A stretch of DNA of 64,000 nucleotides, from positions 1-64,000 of the forward strand of contig CANTEG010000013.1 of assembly GCA_947652735.1 (NCBI GenBank). The letters are read 5' to 3'. The translations under genes were made by a program, and so were the position numbers. Source of the stretch: an uncultured Lachnospiraceae bacterium (GTDB lineage: Bacteria; Bacillota; Clostridia; Lachnospirales; Lachnospiraceae). Shown here piece by piece: positions 43,797 through 54,454 of the stretch. The notes beneath the pieces are model-generated. The model ran no database searches and had not been told where the DNA came from. It saw only the letters and a list, made by a program, of their open reading frames with translations. Position 1 is the first letter of the stretch. Every line of letters begins with the position of its first letter.

Positions 43797-46377
43797 ATCC
43801 AATTCAAAAACCAATTCCGGCAAGGCAAAGAATGGGAAAATAGACAGTACATATACAAGAGAACGAAAGGCATCGGCAGTGAAGGCTTTAAATGAGGAGA
43901 GCAGTTCAAGAAAAAATGAAATATTTCTTTTTGTTTATTTGGCTGCCGCATTATTTCTTGTGCTGAGTAACTTTGGACTCTGCGGTGTTGTAGGCAAATT
44001 TGTATCAAGGATATTCTTTGGCTTGTTGGGAACTATATCTTATATTATTCCGCTATACATTTTTTTCTCGGCAGCATTCCTGCTTTCAAATGGGGCACAG
44101 AAAAAAATTGTGAAAAGAGTGCTTTGCGTGGCAATTTTTCTTGTTGCACTTGCCTTTGTGTGTCAGCTTATAAGCGGAGCTGACGATGTGACAATCAAGA
44201 GCCTGTACGTTGATGGTGCAACACATAAGAGAGGCGGCGGAGTGATTTTAGGCGGGATTTTCGCCTTGCTTTATAAACTCATTGGAATGTCGGGTTCAGT
44301 AATACTGATAGCACTGTTGACGATTATAGGAATTATTATTGTCATGGATGTGTCCATTGTCGGTATGATAAAGGATAGTCTTGATAAGGATTACGAAGAT
44401 GATGAGGATGACGACATTGAAGCCGATTTGCAAAAGCGGGAAAAGAACAAAAATATGATGAATAACATAAGGGTTCTTGAGTCGGCAGATAACAAAAAAC
44501 AAAAAACAAAGAAGAAAAAGGTTAAGGTAAATACGGAAGAAGTACATGAATTAAAACCGCTTCCACCGAAAGATTTCTTTGAGCTTGATGACCTCACATA
44601 TGAAGAAAAGCCGATAAGCAGTGTCAAAGAAGAAAAGACAGCCACAGGTAAGGTGCAGGAAACTACGGCAAAGACAGCTCCTGCTACGGATATATTTGCC
44701 CAAACTGAGACATTTTCTGCAGACAAGGGGGAGGAGCTTTCGGCTTCGCAGGAGGATTTGGAAGAGCCTGTAAAGAGAAAAAGAAAAAAGACAAAAGAAT
44801 CCCATGACGAGATGGTGGAGGCGAGGGACAGTATTGCAAATGAAATAACTGCAAGTACGGATGACGCCGCAAAAAAACAGCCGACAGGTATGGAGGCTTC
44901 ATCGGAAAGCTACAGACTGCCTCCGATTGAGTTGCTCAAGTCGGGCAAAGGAAAAAATGTTTCGGGAAATGATGCTTCGGTAAGGGAGACTGCCATAAAG
45001 CTAAAAAGCACGCTGGAAAATTTTGGCGTCAATGTATCTGTTACGGACTATAGCTGTGGACCATCTGTCACAAGGTATGAAATTCAGCCGGAACAGGGTG
45101 TTAAAGTAAGCAAGATTGTTAATTTGGCGGATGACCTTAAGCTTAATCTGGCAGCCGCAGATATCAGAATAGAAGCACCGATACCAGGGAAAGCGGCTGT
45201 GGGAATTGAGGTTCCGAACAAAGAAAGTCAGGCTGTTAATTTCAGGGAGCTTTTAGAGTCGGAAAGCTTTAAAAAGTTTCCGTCAAAGATAGCATTTGCA
45301 GTAGGAAAAGATATAAGTGGACAGGTTGTCGTGGCAGATATCGCAAAAATGCCGCACCTTCTTGTTGCAGGTGCAACAGGCTCAGGAAAATCAGTCTGTA
45401 TCAATACACTGATTATGAGTATCCTTTACAAGGCAAGACCTGACGAGGTTAAGCTCATTATGGTGGACCCGAAGCAAGTTGAGCTTAGTATATATAACGG
45501 TATACCACATATGCTGATACCTGTTGTCACGGACCCGAAACAGGCAGCAGGAGCCTTAAACTGGGCTGTTATGGAAATGACCAACAGATACCAGCTTTTT
45601 GCACAATATAATGTCCGTAACCTACAGGGCTATAATGATAAGGTGAAAGCTGTTACGGGCAGCGAAGAAGGAAATGAGGAGTTAAAAAAGCTTCCGCAGA
45701 TTGTGATTATCGTTGATGAGCTTGCGGATCTTATGATGGTTGCACACGGAGAAGTTGAGGATGCAATTGTCCGTCTGTCACAGCTTGCAAGAGCAGCGGG
45801 TATACATCTTGTTATAGCGACCCAGAGACCGTCTGTTGATGTCATAACAGGACTCATAAAGGCAAATGTTCCATCACGTATCGCCATGACTGTTTCATCA
45901 GGTGTGGATTCAAGGACGATACTTGACATGGTTGGAGCGGAAAAGCTTTTAGGAAAAGGTGACATGCTGTTTTACCCTACAGGATATCCAAAGCCTGTGA
46001 GAGTACAGGGTGCATTTTTATCTGACGATGAGATAGCAGATGTTGTTAATTTCTTGAAGGAACAGTCGGGCACTATTGAATATGACAGTAAAATCACTGA
46101 CGAGATATCCAAGGCAAAGGCAGGTGGAGCTTCGGCAGCAGGAAGTAACTCGGAATATGATGACTATTTTGTTGATGCAGGAAAGTTTATTATCGGTAAG
46201 GACAAGGCATCAATCGGTATGCTACAGAGAGTCTACAAGATAGGCTTTAACAGGGCAGCAAGAATTATGGACCAGCTTTCTGATGCGGGGGTTGTGGGTC
46301 CTGAGGAGGGCACAAAGCCAAGAAAGGTTTTAATGACAATGGAAGAATTTGAAAATTATGTTGAAGAATTCCTCTAA
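43771..46377 (+). CDS. spoIIIE: DNA translocase FtsK/SpoIIIE
   Basis: 868 residues. The motor pumps DNA through the division or sporulation septum. A basic N terminus is followed by four membrane helices (about 53-75, 90-115, 120-140, 170-200), a long charged linker (Lys/Glu-rich, about 210-400), the motor with Walker [10 protein letters not shown] (534-542) and Walker [12 protein letters not shown] (about 650). The C-terminal gamma winged helix (about 800-868) reads DNA polarity signals. The ATG at 43771 with AAGGAG is chosen over one 18 bases earlier. It stands after tepA as in Bacillus. Confidence 0.97.
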   Translation: MAGQKTGSKSNSKTNSGKAKNGKIDSTYTRERKASAVKALNEESSSRKNEIFLFVYLAAALFLVLSNFGLCGVVGKFVSRIFFGLLGTISYIIPLYIFFSAAFLLSNGAQKKIVKRVLCVAIFLVALAFVCQLISGADDVTIKSLYVDGATHKRGGGVILGGIFALLYKLIGMSGSVILIALLTIIGIIIVMDVSIVGMIKDSLDKDYEDDEDDDIEADLQKREKNKNMMNNIRVLESADNKKQKTKKKKVKVNTEEVHELKPLPPKDFFELDDLTYEEKPISSVKEEKTATGKVQETTAKTAPATDIFAQTETFSADKGEELSASQEDLEEPVKRKRKKTKESHDEMVEARDSIANEITASTDDAAKKQPTGMEASSESYRLPPIELLKSGKGKNVSGNDASVRETAIKLKSTLENFGVNVSVTDYSCGPSVTRYEIQPEQGVKVSKIVNLADDLKLNLAAADIRIEAPIPGKAAVGIEVPNKESQAVNFRELLESESFKKFPSKIAFAVGKDISGQVVVADIAKMPHLLVAGATGSGKSVCINTLIMSILYKARPDEVKLIMVDPKQVELSIYNGIPHMLIPVVTDPKQAAGALNWAVMEMTNRYQLFAQYNVRNLQGYNDKVKAVTGSEEGNEELKKLPQIVIIVDELADLMMVAHGEVEDAIVRLSQLARAAGIHLVIATQRPSVDVITGLIKANVPSRIAMTVSSGVDSRTILDMVGAEKLLGKGDMLFYPTGYPKPVRVQGAFLSDDEIADVVNFLKEQSGTIEYDSKITDEISKAKAGGASAAGSNSEYDDYFVDAGKFIIGKDKASIGMLQRVYKIGFNRAARIMDQLSDAGVVGPEEGTKPRKVLMTMEEFENYVEEFL

Positions 46378-46423
46378 TTATAATATAGTGTTTAGATGTA
46401 TTTGTAGAAAGGAAGAAGTATTA

Positions 46424-48091
46424 ATGACAGATATTGAAATCGCACAAAAAGCAGAGCTTAAAAATATAAAGGAAGTGGCCGCTGCTTTGGATATAACCGA
46501 GGATGACATAGAGCTTTACGGAAAGTATAAGGCAAAGCTGTCAGATGAGTATATCAGCTCGGTAGAAAAAAATAAGGATGGCAAGCTCATTCTTGTGACA
46601 GCAATCAATCCTACACCTGCAGGAGAGGGAAAAACAACTGTTACGGTTGGACTTGGCCAGGCTATGGGAAAACTTGGCAAGAGAGCAGTTATAGCCTTGA
46701 GGGAGCCGTCACTTGGACCGTGCTTTGGAATCAAAGGTGGAGCAGCAGGAGGAGGATATTCACAGGTTGTTCCAATGGAAGATTTAAATCTTCATTTTAC
46801 GGGAGATTTTCATGCCATAACCTCAGCAAACAATCTTTTGGCAGCTCTTATGGATAATCATATCCATCAGGGAAATGCCCTTCGGATAGACACGAAAAGA
46901 ATTGTGTTTAAGCGTTGTCTTGATATGAACGACAGAGTGCTTAGAAATATTGTCGTAGGTATGGGAAAGAAAGCGGACGGCGTTATGAGAGAAGACGGAT
47001 TTGTTATTACTGTTGCATCTGAAATTATGGCGATACTCTGTCTTGCTTCTGATATAGCAGATTTACAAAACAGACTTTCCAAAATTATTGTGGCATACAA
47101 CGTGGATAATGAGCCTGTGACAGCAGGAGACCTTAATGCGGTAGGTTCTATGACTGCACTGCTTAAAGATGCCATTAAGCCAAACATTATCCAGACCCTT
47201 GAGCATACACCTGCACTCGTTCACGGCGGACCGTTTGCAAATATAGCGCATGGATGTAATTCAGTCAGGGCTACAAAAACTGCCCTTAAAATCGCGGATT
47301 ATGTCATAACTGAGGCGGGCTTTGGCGCTGACCTTGGTGCAGAAAAGTTTTTTGATATTAAATGCAGAATGTCAGGACTGAAACCAGATGCGGTTGTTTT
47401 GGTTGCAACGGTAAGGGCACTGAAATATAACGGTGGTGTGCCAAAGGATGCACTTGGAACAGAAAATATTGAAGCATTAGAGCGGGGTATTGTAAATCTT
47501 GAAAAGCACATGGAAAATCTTAAACTTTACGGGGTTCCGATAGTTGTGACACTGAACCGGTTTGTTACGGACACGGAAAAAGAGCTTGCATTTGTAAAGA
47601 AGTTTTGTGAGGAAAGAGATTGTGACTTTGCACTTGCAAATGTATGGGAAAAAGGTGGAGAAGGCGGAATAGAACTGGCAAATGCCGTTTTAAACACAAT
47701 TGAAAACAAGGAGAGTAATTTCAAGCTTTTGTATGAGGACAGTCTTTCAATCAAAGACAAAATAAAAACAGTGGCAACAAAAATATATGGAGCCGATGAT
47801 GTTACATATAGTGCGGAGGCTTTACGTGCAATTGACAAAATTGAAGCGATGGGCTTTTCAGGTATGCCTGTATGTATGGCGAAAAATCAGTATTCGCTTT
47901 CGGATGATGCAGGAAAGCTTGGAAGACCTACAGGCTTTACGGTGAATATCAGAGAGGTTTATGTAAGTGCAGGAGCAGGCTTTGTTGTTGCAATTACAGG
48001 TCAGATTATGACAATGCCAGGGCTTCCTAAGGTGCCTGCGGCAGAACGGATATTTGTAGATGAAAACGGAGCAATTAACGGATTATTTTAA
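46424..48091 (+). CDS. fhs: formate-tetrahydrofolate ligase
   Basis: 555 residues, full length. It uses ATP to make 10-formyl-tetrahydrofolate from formate, an entry to one-carbon metabolism and, in acetogens, to the Wood-Ljungdahl methyl branch. The P-loop is TPAGEGKTT (residues 64-72), followed by [23 protein letters not shown]-type segment. The ATG at 46424 (AAAGGAAG upstream) is preferred to a longer frame overlapping spoIIIE. folD follows after 11 bases, giving a two-gene folate unit. Confidence 0.98.
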   Translation: MTDIEIAQKAELKNIKEVAAALDITEDDIELYGKYKAKLSDEYISSVEKNKDGKLILVTAINPTPAGEGKTTVTVGLGQAMGKLGKRAVIALREPSLGPCFGIKGGAAGGGYSQVVPMEDLNLHFTGDFHAITSANNLLAALMDNHIHQGNALRIDTKRIVFKRCLDMNDRVLRNIVVGMGKKADGVMREDGFVITVASEIMAILCLASDIADLQNRLSKIIVAYNVDNEPVTAGDLNAVGSMTALLKDAIKPNIIQTLEHTPALVHGGPFANIAHGCNSVRATKTALKIADYVITEAGFGADLGAEKFFDIKCRMSGLKPDAVVLVATVRALKYNGGVPKDALGTENIEALERGIVNLEKHMENLKLYGVPIVVTLNRFVTDTEKELAFVKKFCEERDCDFALANVWEKGGEGGIELANAVLNTIENKESNFKLLYEDSLSIKDKIKTVATKIYGADDVTYSAEALRAIDKIEAMGFSGMPVCMAKNQYSLSDDAGKLGRPTGFTVNIREVYVSAGAGFVVAITGQIMTMPGLPKVPAAERIFVDENGAINGLF

Positions 48092-48102
48092 AGGAGAACT
48101 AT

Positions 48103-48939
48103 ATGGCAAACATAATTGATGGAAAGGTTATATCAAAACAGATTAAGGATGAGCTTAAGGAACAGGTTGCTTGTTTAAACAGGGATGGAAAGGAAGTATG
48201 TCTTGCTGTGATTCAGGTTGGGAATGACCCTGCATCTACAGTCTATGTGGGTAACAAGAAAAAAGCATGTGAGTACATTGGCATAAAATCACTGGCATAT
48301 GAGCTTCCTGAGAAAACTACGGAGGCAGAGCTTATAGAGCTGATTGAAAAGCTTAACAAAGATGACAATGTTCACGGAATACTCGTCCAGCTTCCTGTGC
48401 CAAAGCACATAAACGAGGAAACTATTATAAATGCCATATCACCGTCAAAGGATGTTGACGGCTTCCATCCTTCAAGCGTAGGTGCCCTGAGTATTGGAAA
48501 AAAGGGCTTTGTATCATGTACGCCTGCGGGAATTATACAGCTTTTAAAGCGTTCCGGAATAGAGATATCGGGAAAGGAATGTGTGGTTGTTGGAAGAAGC
48601 AATATTGTAGGTAAGCCGATGGCTATGCTGCTGCTTCGCGAAAATGGAACAGTGACCGTATGCCATTCCAAAACCAAGGATTTAAAAGAGGTATGTAAGC
48701 GTGCAGACATACTTGTTGTTGCAATCGGAAGACCAAAGATGATAGATGCATCCTACGTCAAGGAGGGAGCAACTGTGATAGATGTGGGAATTCACAGAAA
48801 CGAAAACGGCAAGCTTTGCGGAGATGTAGATTATGAGTCTGTTGAGCCTGTTGCAGGTGCGATTACTCCTGTTCCGGGTGGCGTTGGTCCTATGACGATA
48901 GCAATGCTTATGAATAACTGTGTAGAAGCTGTTTTATAG
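48103..48939 (+). CDS. folD: methylenetetrahydrofolate dehydrogenase/cyclohydrolase
   Basis: 278 residues. FolD links 5,10-methylene- and 10-formyl-tetrahydrofolate, using NADP. Signature segments: YVGNKKKACEYIGI with the catalytic Lys (around residue 54), the substrate motif GILVQLPVPKHI, the KDVDGFHPSSVG block, and VVGRSNIVGKPMAMLL for the cofactor. AAAGGAG upstream. Together with fhs it makes the folate one-carbon cycle of this organism. Confidence 0.98.
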   Translation: MANIIDGKVISKQIKDELKEQVACLNRDGKEVCLAVIQVGNDPASTVYVGNKKKACEYIGIKSLAYELPEKTTEAELIELIEKLNKDDNVHGILVQLPVPKHINEETIINAISPSKDVDGFHPSSVGALSIGKKGFVSCTPAGIIQLLKRSGIEISGKECVVVGRSNIVGKPMAMLLLRENGTVTVCHSKTKDLKEVCKRADILVVAIGRPKMIDASYVKEGATVIDVGIHRNENGKLCGDVDYESVEPVAGAITPVPGGVGPMTIAMLMNNCVEAVL

Positions 48940-48972
48940 AGTTGGTTCATGTGTTGAAAACAAACTTGGTTT

Positions 48973-49027
48973 TATAGAAAACGGTGTTTCTTATAGGCAC
49001 GTTCCCAAAGGAACCTGTTAAGTAAAA
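48973..49027. repeat. intergenic multi-hairpin repeat, copy 3
   Basis: TATAGAAAAC-GGT-GTTTCTTATA then GTTCC-CAAA-GGAAC and CTGTTAAGTAA. It aligns over about 50 bases with copy 1 at 13398-13452, with several compensating changes that keep the stems. Confidence 0.7.
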
Positions 49028-49059
49028 GATGGATGTTTAAAGCTGGTAGGGGGCTTGGT

Positions 49060-50421
49060 ATGAATATTTTAATGATATCCCTTGGCTGTGATAAAAACTT
49101 ATGTGACAGTGAAGCGATGTTGGGGCTTCTTTCGGCTGCCGGCCATAATATTACAAATGATGAAAATGAGGCGGATGCTGTTGTCATAAACACATGCAGT
49201 TTCATTCACGATGCAATGGAGGAGAGTATTAACACAATCCTTGAAATGGCGCAATTAAAGAGTGAAGGGCTGAAATACCTCATTGTTACAGGATGTCTTG
49301 CTGAGCGGTATAAGGACAGTATATTGACGGAGATACCTGAGATAGATGCGTGTGTAGGGATTGGAAGCATAGATAAGCTGACGGACGTTATAAAGGAGCT
49401 TGTACTTCGTGATACGAAAGATAGCGCATCTGAGCATGAGAAGATAACTGTATATGATGATATAAACCGTCTGCCACTCATAGATGAGAAAAGAATCATT
49501 ACTTCGGGAACATTTATGGCGTATCTGAAAATTGCAGAGGGGTGTAACAAGCACTGCACTTACTGCGTCATACCAAGTATCAGAGGCAGTTACAGAAGCG
49601 TTCCCCAAGAGCGCCTCATATCAGAGGCAGAATATCTGGCATCTATGGGAATAAAGGAGCTTGTGCTTGTTGCTCAGGAGTGTACATGCTATGGAGAGGA
49701 TTTGTATGGTAAAAAGACACTTCCTGTACTGTTACATAAGCTTGCAGATATAGACGGGATACAGTGGATAAGGCTTCTTTACTGTTATCCGGAGGAGATA
49801 ACGGATGAACTGACAGAATGCTTTGTTACCATTCCTAAGCTTGTACATTATATTGATATGCCTTTGCAGCATTGCGAGGACAAAATACTTGGAAGCATGG
49901 GACGGAAAACAAATAAGGAGTCCATTAAAAATGTAATAAATAAGCTTCGGGATAAGGTTCCTGATATTGCAATCAGAACAACCTTTATTACAGGGTTTCC
50001 GGGTGAGACGAAGGATGACCATAAAGCACTGCTTGCTTTTATCGATGAGATGGAATTTGACAGACTTGGTGTATTTACTTATTCCAGACAGGAAGGTACA
50101 CCTGCCGGTAAATTTGAGAATCAGGTGGACGTTGAAATTGCGGAGTGCAGAAAAAATGAAATTATGGAGCTGCAACAGGAAATTTCACTGGATAAAAATC
50201 TGAAGCTTGTAGGACAGACAATGAAAGTCATAGTTTACGGCTACTCGAATGATGCAGGGGTATATGTGGGAAGAACATATAAAGATGCACCGGACATTGA
50301 CGGGCTTGTGTTTTTTGACTGTGACCATGAACTGATATCGGGAGATATGGTTGATGTTGAGATAACCGAAGCCGCACCGTATGATTTGATAGGAGAGATA
50401 AAAAATGAACTTGCCGAATAA
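49060..50421 (+). CDS. rimO: ribosomal protein S12 methylthiotransferase
   Basis: 453 residues. RimO is a radical SAM enzyme that adds a methylthio group to Asp88 of ribosomal protein S12. An N-terminal UPF0004 domain begins SLGCDKNLCDSE with its cluster cysteines; the radical SAM motif CNKHCTYC is at 162-169, and a TRAM domain closes the protein. DKNLCDSE rather than the MiaB pattern supports RimO. The ATG at 49060 with TAGGGGG fits; an earlier ATG in the same frame has no site. Its end overlaps pgsA by 17 bases. Confidence 0.95.
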   Translation: MNILMISLGCDKNLCDSEAMLGLLSAAGHNITNDENEADAVVINTCSFIHDAMEESINTILEMAQLKSEGLKYLIVTGCLAERYKDSILTEIPEIDACVGIGSIDKLTDVIKELVLRDTKDSASEHEKITVYDDINRLPLIDEKRIITSGTFMAYLKIAEGCNKHCTYCVIPSIRGSYRSVPQERLISEAEYLASMGIKELVLVAQECTCYGEDLYGKKTLPVLLHKLADIDGIQWIRLLYCYPEEITDELTECFVTIPKLVHYIDMPLQHCEDKILGSMGRKTNKESIKNVINKLRDKVPDIAIRTTFITGFPGETKDDHKALLAFIDEMEFDRLGVFTYSRQEGTPAGKFENQVDVEIAECRKNEIMELQQEISLDKNLKLVGQTMKVIVYGYSNDAGVYVGRTYKDAPDIDGLVFFDCDHELISGDMVDVEITEAAPYDLIGEIKNELAE

Positions 50422-50944
50422 ATTAACAATATTGAGGGTTGTATTAATACCTTTTTTTCTGGTAGCACTTATGGTTGAGGGCATTCCTTATGGAAAATGG
50501 ATTGCACTTGGTTTGTTTGCGGCTGCCAGTCTGACAGATATGCTGGACGGAAAAATTGCAAGAAAATATAATCTGATTACTAATTTTGGAAAATTTATGG
50601 ACCCTTTGGCAGACAAGCTTTTGGTCTGTTCTGCCATGATTGCGTTAATTGATTTAGGAAAAATACCTGCATGGGTCGTTATCGTTATTATTTCGAGGGA
50701 ATTTATTATAAGCGGATTCAGATTGATTGCATCCGACAATGGCATAGTGATAGCAGCAGGCTGGTGGGGAAAGGTAAAAACTGTCGTACAGATGTTTATG
50801 ATAATACTGTTAATTTGTGATTTTGGTGGTAAAATTGCAAAAATTGCAGAAACTATATTGATATATGCGGCACTTGTTCTTACGGTTGTATCACTGATAG
50901 ATTATCTTGTGAAAAATAAATCCGTACTTTCTGACACAAAATAA
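50405..50944 (+). CDS. pgsA: CDP-diacylglycerol-glycerol-3-phosphate 3-phosphatidyltransferase
   Basis: 179 residues with about four or five membrane helices. PgsA makes phosphatidylglycerophosphate, the precursor of phosphatidylglycerol. The CDP-alcohol phosphotransferase signature DMLDGKIARKYNLITNFGKFMDPLADKL (start near residue 45, pattern DGx2ARx8Gx3Dx3D) is complete. MNLPNKLTILRV is the usual opening. The start lies inside the end of rimO with AGGAGAG in front. The order rimO-pgsA-cinA/pncC is common in Firmicutes. Confidence 0.97.
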   Translation: MNLPNKLTILRVVLIPFFLVALMVEGIPYGKWIALGLFAAASLTDMLDGKIARKYNLITNFGKFMDPLADKLLVCSAMIALIDLGKIPAWVVIVIISREFIISGFRLIASDNGIVIAAGWWGKVKTVVQMFMIILLICDFGGKIAKIAETILIYAALVLTVVSLIDYLVKNKSVLSDTK

Positions 50945-50989
50945 ATGCAGCATAAGAATGGGCTGAGGTTCAAGTGGAGAGACTTTAAT

Positions 50990-51484
50990 ATGGTGGAATT
51001 AAATGATAACTCGGAGCACCTGATAGAGAAGCTTCGGGAAAAGGGATACACAATTACAACGGCAGAGTCCTGTACGGGCGGCATGATATCCTCAACACTC
51101 GTCAATATTCCGGGTGCGTCGGATGTGCTTTCCTGTGCATATGTAACCTATGCAAACGAAGCAAAAGAAAAAATACTTGGTGTAAAAAGTGAAACCTTAA
51201 ATAAATATGGTGCAGTGTCTGCCGAGACGGCAAGAGAGATGGCAGAGGGAGCGGCACGTGCGGCGTCAGCACAATGTGCAATTGCGGTTACGGGAATTGC
51301 AGGACCTGACGGAGGGACAAAGGAAAAGCCTGTGGGAACAGTTTATGCAGGCTTTTTTGTGTGTGGAAAGGTTGTAGTTGAGAAATATTTATTTTCGGGT
51401 AGCAGATACGAAGTGCGTTACCAGACAGCACTGAAAACCATAGACAGATTATGGGAGCTTATTAATAATGGTAAATTAGCATAA
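50990..51484 (+). CDS. pncC: nicotinamide-nucleotide amidohydrolase (CinA C-terminal domain)
   Basis: 164 residues, only the C-terminal domain of CinA. It deamidates NMN to nicotinic acid mononucleotide in pyridine nucleotide recycling. Motifs: TAESCTGGMISSTLVNIPGAS with the catalytic Ser (around residue 24), and AVTGIAGPDGGTKEKPVGTVY. The ATG at 50990 with GGAG upstream is chosen over an ATG at 50945 without a site, giving the family's usual length. In Bacillus cinA also lies between pgsA and recA. Confidence 0.92.
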   Translation: MVELNDNSEHLIEKLREKGYTITTAESCTGGMISSTLVNIPGASDVLSCAYVTYANEAKEKILGVKSETLNKYGAVSAETAREMAEGAARAASAQCAIAVTGIAGPDGGTKEKPVGTVYAGFFVCGKVVVEKYLFSGSRYEVRYQTALKTIDRLWELINNGKLA

Positions 51485-51489
51485 ATAGC

Positions 51490-51518
51490 TTGATTTAATA
51501 TTCGAAAAAGTATACAAT
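51490..51518 (+). promoter_or_regulatory. promoter of the biotin decarboxylase operon
   Basis: TTGATT (51490-51495), 17-base spacer, TACAAT (51513-51518), 67 bases before the first gene. Confidence 0.7.
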
Positions 51519-51584
51519 TACAATCGGAAGAAATTGGTTTTGATTTCGGTCAATACCTAAAATAAATCAAATGGAGGACTAAAA

Positions 51585-52991
51585 ATGAGTAACAAACTTA
51601 GTTTGTCAGCAAGCGATAGAATAGCCAAATTGCTTGATGACTCAAGCTTTGTTGAGGTCGGTGCTTATGTTACAGCAAGAAGTACGGATTTTAACATGCA
51701 GGAAAATGATACTCCAAAAGATGGTGTTATAACCGGGTATGGTGTTATCAACGAAACTCTTGTGTATGTTTACAGTCAGGATGCAACTGTGCTTGGCGGT
51801 GCAGTGGGTGAAATGCATGCAAAGAAAATTGCAAACATATACGACATGGCTATGAAGGTGGGGGCACCTGTAATTGGTCTGATTGACTGTGCAGGACTCA
51901 GACTTCAGGAGGCTACGGATGCCATGAATGCTTTTGGAGAGCTTTACCTTAAGCAGTCACTTGCATCAGGGGTTATTCCGCAGATAACGGCAGTATTTGG
52001 AACATGTGGAGGCGGTGCGGCACTGATTCCTGCACTTACTGATTTTACATTCATGACTTCTGCTGATTCTAAGATATTTGTAAACAGTCCAAATGCGTTA
52101 GACGGAAATAACGCATCCAAGCTGGATACTGCTTCTGCTGAGTATATAAGCAGTAACACTTCACTTGTGGACGGTGTGTTTGATAGTGAGGAAGAGCTTC
52201 TTGCACAGATTAGGGGACTGATAGACATACTGAACGATACTTCGGAATGCACGGATGATTTAAACAGAATTATCCCAAATCTTGACAGTCTTTGCGACAA
52301 CGCAAGAGAGGTGCTTAAAAATATTGCTGACAACAATGTATTTTTTGAGGCATATAAGGGATTTGCAAAGGATATGGTACTTGGCTTCATTAAGCTTGAC
52401 GGACAGGCAGTAGGCTGTGTGGCAAACCAGAAAGAGGCAGGCGGTGATTATCTGTCAACCTCAGGTGCTTATGTGGCAGCAGATTTTGTTAAGTTCTGTG
52501 ATGCATTTTCAATACCTGTACTCACATTAGTAAATGTAAAAGGCTTTGTAGGTACTGTGGCAAATGAGCGTATGATTGCAGATGCAGCAGCAAAGCTTAC
52601 TTATGCATTTGCAAACTCAACTGTGCCAAAGGTAACACTCGTTATGGGCGATGCATTTGGAACGGCTTACACCGTTATGAATTCAAAGGCAATCGGTGCA
52701 GATATGGTATATGCATGGCCTGCTGCAAAGATAGGAACCATGGATCCGGAGATGGCAGTTAAGATTATGTATGCAAAGGAAATTGAAGCTGCCGAGGATA
52801 AGGTTGCATGTGTTGCAAAGTACAAGGAGACGTACACAAAGCTTCAGTCCAGCGCAATGGCTGCTGCTAAGAGAGGCTATGTGGATGACATTATAGAGCC
52901 TGATGCAACAAGAAAGCGTCTTGTGGCTGCCTTTGATATGTTATATGCAAAGACAGAGGAAAGACCTTATAAAAAGCATGGAGCATTTTAA
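51585..52991 (+). CDS. acyl-CoA carboxyltransferase subunit (MmdA / transcarboxylase 12S type)
   Basis: 468 residues. It has the two crotonase-fold halves of biotin-dependent acyl-CoA carboxyltransferases: N half with DGVITGYG, SQDATVLGGAVGEMHAKKI and GTCGGGAALIPALTDF; C half with GFVGTVANERMI and VTLVMGDAFGTAYTVM. Such subunits move CO2 between methylmalonyl- or malonyl-CoA and biotin. It is about 40-50 residues shorter than typical MmdA. It begins a five-gene unit with biotin carrier, OadG, OadB and an OadA-like protein. The exact CoA substrate cannot be read from sequence. Confidence 0.88.
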   Translation: MSNKLSLSASDRIAKLLDDSSFVEVGAYVTARSTDFNMQENDTPKDGVITGYGVINETLVYVYSQDATVLGGAVGEMHAKKIANIYDMAMKVGAPVIGLIDCAGLRLQEATDAMNAFGELYLKQSLASGVIPQITAVFGTCGGGAALIPALTDFTFMTSADSKIFVNSPNALDGNNASKLDTASAEYISSNTSLVDGVFDSEEELLAQIRGLIDILNDTSECTDDLNRIIPNLDSLCDNAREVLKNIADNNVFFEAYKGFAKDMVLGFIKLDGQAVGCVANQKEAGGDYLSTSGAYVAADFVKFCDAFSIPVLTLVNVKGFVGTVANERMIADAAAKLTYAFANSTVPKVTLVMGDAFGTAYTVMNSKAIGADMVYAWPAAKIGTMDPEMAVKIMYAKEIEAAEDKVACVAKYKETYTKLQSSAMAAAKRGYVDDIIEPDATRKRLVAAFDMLYAKTEERPYKKHGAF

Positions 52992-53009
52992 AGAAGAGGT
53001 GACAACTAA

Positions 53010-53990
53010 ATGAAAATTAAAAAATTATTAATCGTAATTTCCATGTTAGCTGTTATGTTCTCTTTATCAGGCTGTGATGATGAAAAAAAGGCTCCTTTTG
53101 AATATGATGACTCTTCAATTGTTCTTGACACAATTACAAATTTCAACAACTATGCGGGTGTGTCAGAGGAATATGCAGAATATTATATTGAAAACGGAAC
53201 CAACTTTGAAAAGTCGGCTGTTAACGGTATAAGACAGGCAGTGGAGAACGACAAGGTAGGAGCTTTTCAGGATTACTCAATCATACTTTCAAACCAGCAG
53301 TCAACAGGGATGTTCAGTCCTGAGTCAGTTGATTATGAGATAGAGGAAACTGAGGATGCGGTTCTTGTAACTGTTTTAAACAGAGCCGAGAAAAGAGATG
53401 TAAAGGTAACAGTAAAATATGTAATTAATCCGGATTATTTTATTCAGTTAGATAAGGCTACACAGTATTATTCTCCGGATAACCTTGTGTCACTGACAGA
53501 GGCGTATGGTATATCCGTTGATGATATGATGCAGCAGTATGGATGTGACAGTCTGGAACAGCTCGGGAGAGTGTTGGCGGTTGAGGAGATGAATTACCAA
53601 AATCTGAAGCCGTATATTGCTGATGAGATGGTTGTATCAGCCGTTTACTCAACAAAGGAACTTATGGCATCAGCAGGAAGAAATACGTTGATTGGAATGG
53701 GAACGGTATTTGTAGTTCTTATATTTATCTCGTTCATAATATCATTGTTTAAGTTTTTACCTGCATTGTTTGCACCAAAGCCAAAGCTTACAGAAGCAAA
53801 GGAGGAACCGGTTAAAAAGGCTCCAGTACCCGCACCTGTGGCAATGGCTGCACAAAATGAGAATCTTGCAAATGACGAAGAACTGGTTGCTGTTATTACA
53901 GCGGCAATTTATGCGGCATCAGCAGGAGGCGCAAATGCAGTAAGTAAGGATAAGCTTGTGGTAAGGTCAATAAAACGCGTAAGAAAGTAG
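53010..53990 (+). CDS. lipoprotein fused to OadG-type pump gamma subunit
   Basis: 326 residues. A signal peptide ends in the lipobox LSGC (Cys22). About 200 residues of exported, acidic domain follow (contains NFNNYAGVSEEYAEYYIENG and the VKVTVKYVINPDYF strand), then a membrane helix (about 228-252) and a C-terminal tail with a Pro/Ala-rich linker and the OadG ending AAIYAASAGGANAVSKDKLVVRSIKRV-type sequence. Normal OadG is about 80-120 residues. The gamma subunit holds pump and carrier together, so the additional exterior domain is unusual. It starts 18 bases after the carboxyltransferase gene. Confidence 0.8.
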   Translation: MKIKKLLIVISMLAVMFSLSGCDDEKKAPFEYDDSSIVLDTITNFNNYAGVSEEYAEYYIENGTNFEKSAVNGIRQAVENDKVGAFQDYSIILSNQQSTGMFSPESVDYEIEETEDAVLVTVLNRAEKRDVKVTVKYVINPDYFIQLDKATQYYSPDNLVSLTEAYGISVDDMMQQYGCDSLEQLGRVLAVEEMNYQNLKPYIADEMVVSAVYSTKELMASAGRNTLIGMGTVFVVLIFISFIISLFKFLPALFAPKPKLTEAKEEPVKKAPVPAPVAMAAQNENLANDEELVAVITAAIYAASAGGANAVSKDKLVVRSIKRVRK

Positions 53991-54032
53991 CATAACCGTT
54001 TTTCAATATAAATTATCTAGGAGGAATATTAA

Positions 54033-54410
54033 ATGAAGAATTATAGAATTACCGTAAACAATACAGCATATGACGTAGCAGTTGAGGAACTGGGAGCATC
54101 AGCAGCTCCTGTTGCAGCACCTGTAGCGGCAGCGGCACCTGTAGCAGCTCCTGCACCTGTAGCAGCAGCGGCACCTGCGGCATCAGCAGGAGCAGGTAAG
54201 GTTAAGGTAGCGGCACCTATGCCTGGAAAGATTTTAAATGTTAAATTAAATGCCGGCGCTTCTGTTAAGAAGGGCGATGTTATTCTTATACTTGAGGCAA
54301 TGAAGATGGAAAATGAGGTTGTTGCACCTGAGGATGGTACAATAGCAAGTATTGATGTTGCAGAGGGTGCTTCAGTTGAAGCAGGAGATGTTCTTGCAAC
54401 ATTAAACTAA
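54033..54410 (+). CDS. biotin carboxyl carrier protein of the decarboxylase
   Basis: 125 residues. An N-terminal strand region (NYRITVNNTAYDV) is followed by a linker of about 35 residues made only of Ala, Pro and Val. The biotinyl domain follows with EAMKMENE, where Lys91 carries biotin. The flexible linker allows the biotin arm to swing between the carboxyltransferase and OadB. CTAGGAGGA in front of the ATG. Typical for OadA/MmdC-type carriers encoded as a separate gene. Confidence 0.96.
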   Translation: MKNYRITVNNTAYDVAVEELGASAAPVAAPVAAAAPVAAPAPVAAAAPAASAGAGKVKVAAPMPGKILNVKLNAGASVKKGDVILILEAMKMENEVVAPEDGTIASIDVAEGASVEAGDVLATLN

Positions 54411-54454
54411 GAGATGAAAACTTTGTACCCAAAAAAACAGGAGGTAACAGCTAA

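Noticed and set aside
49732-50175. 147-residue - strand open frame inside rimO
   Set aside because: Lies fully within rimO, whose motifs are intact; no ribosome site.
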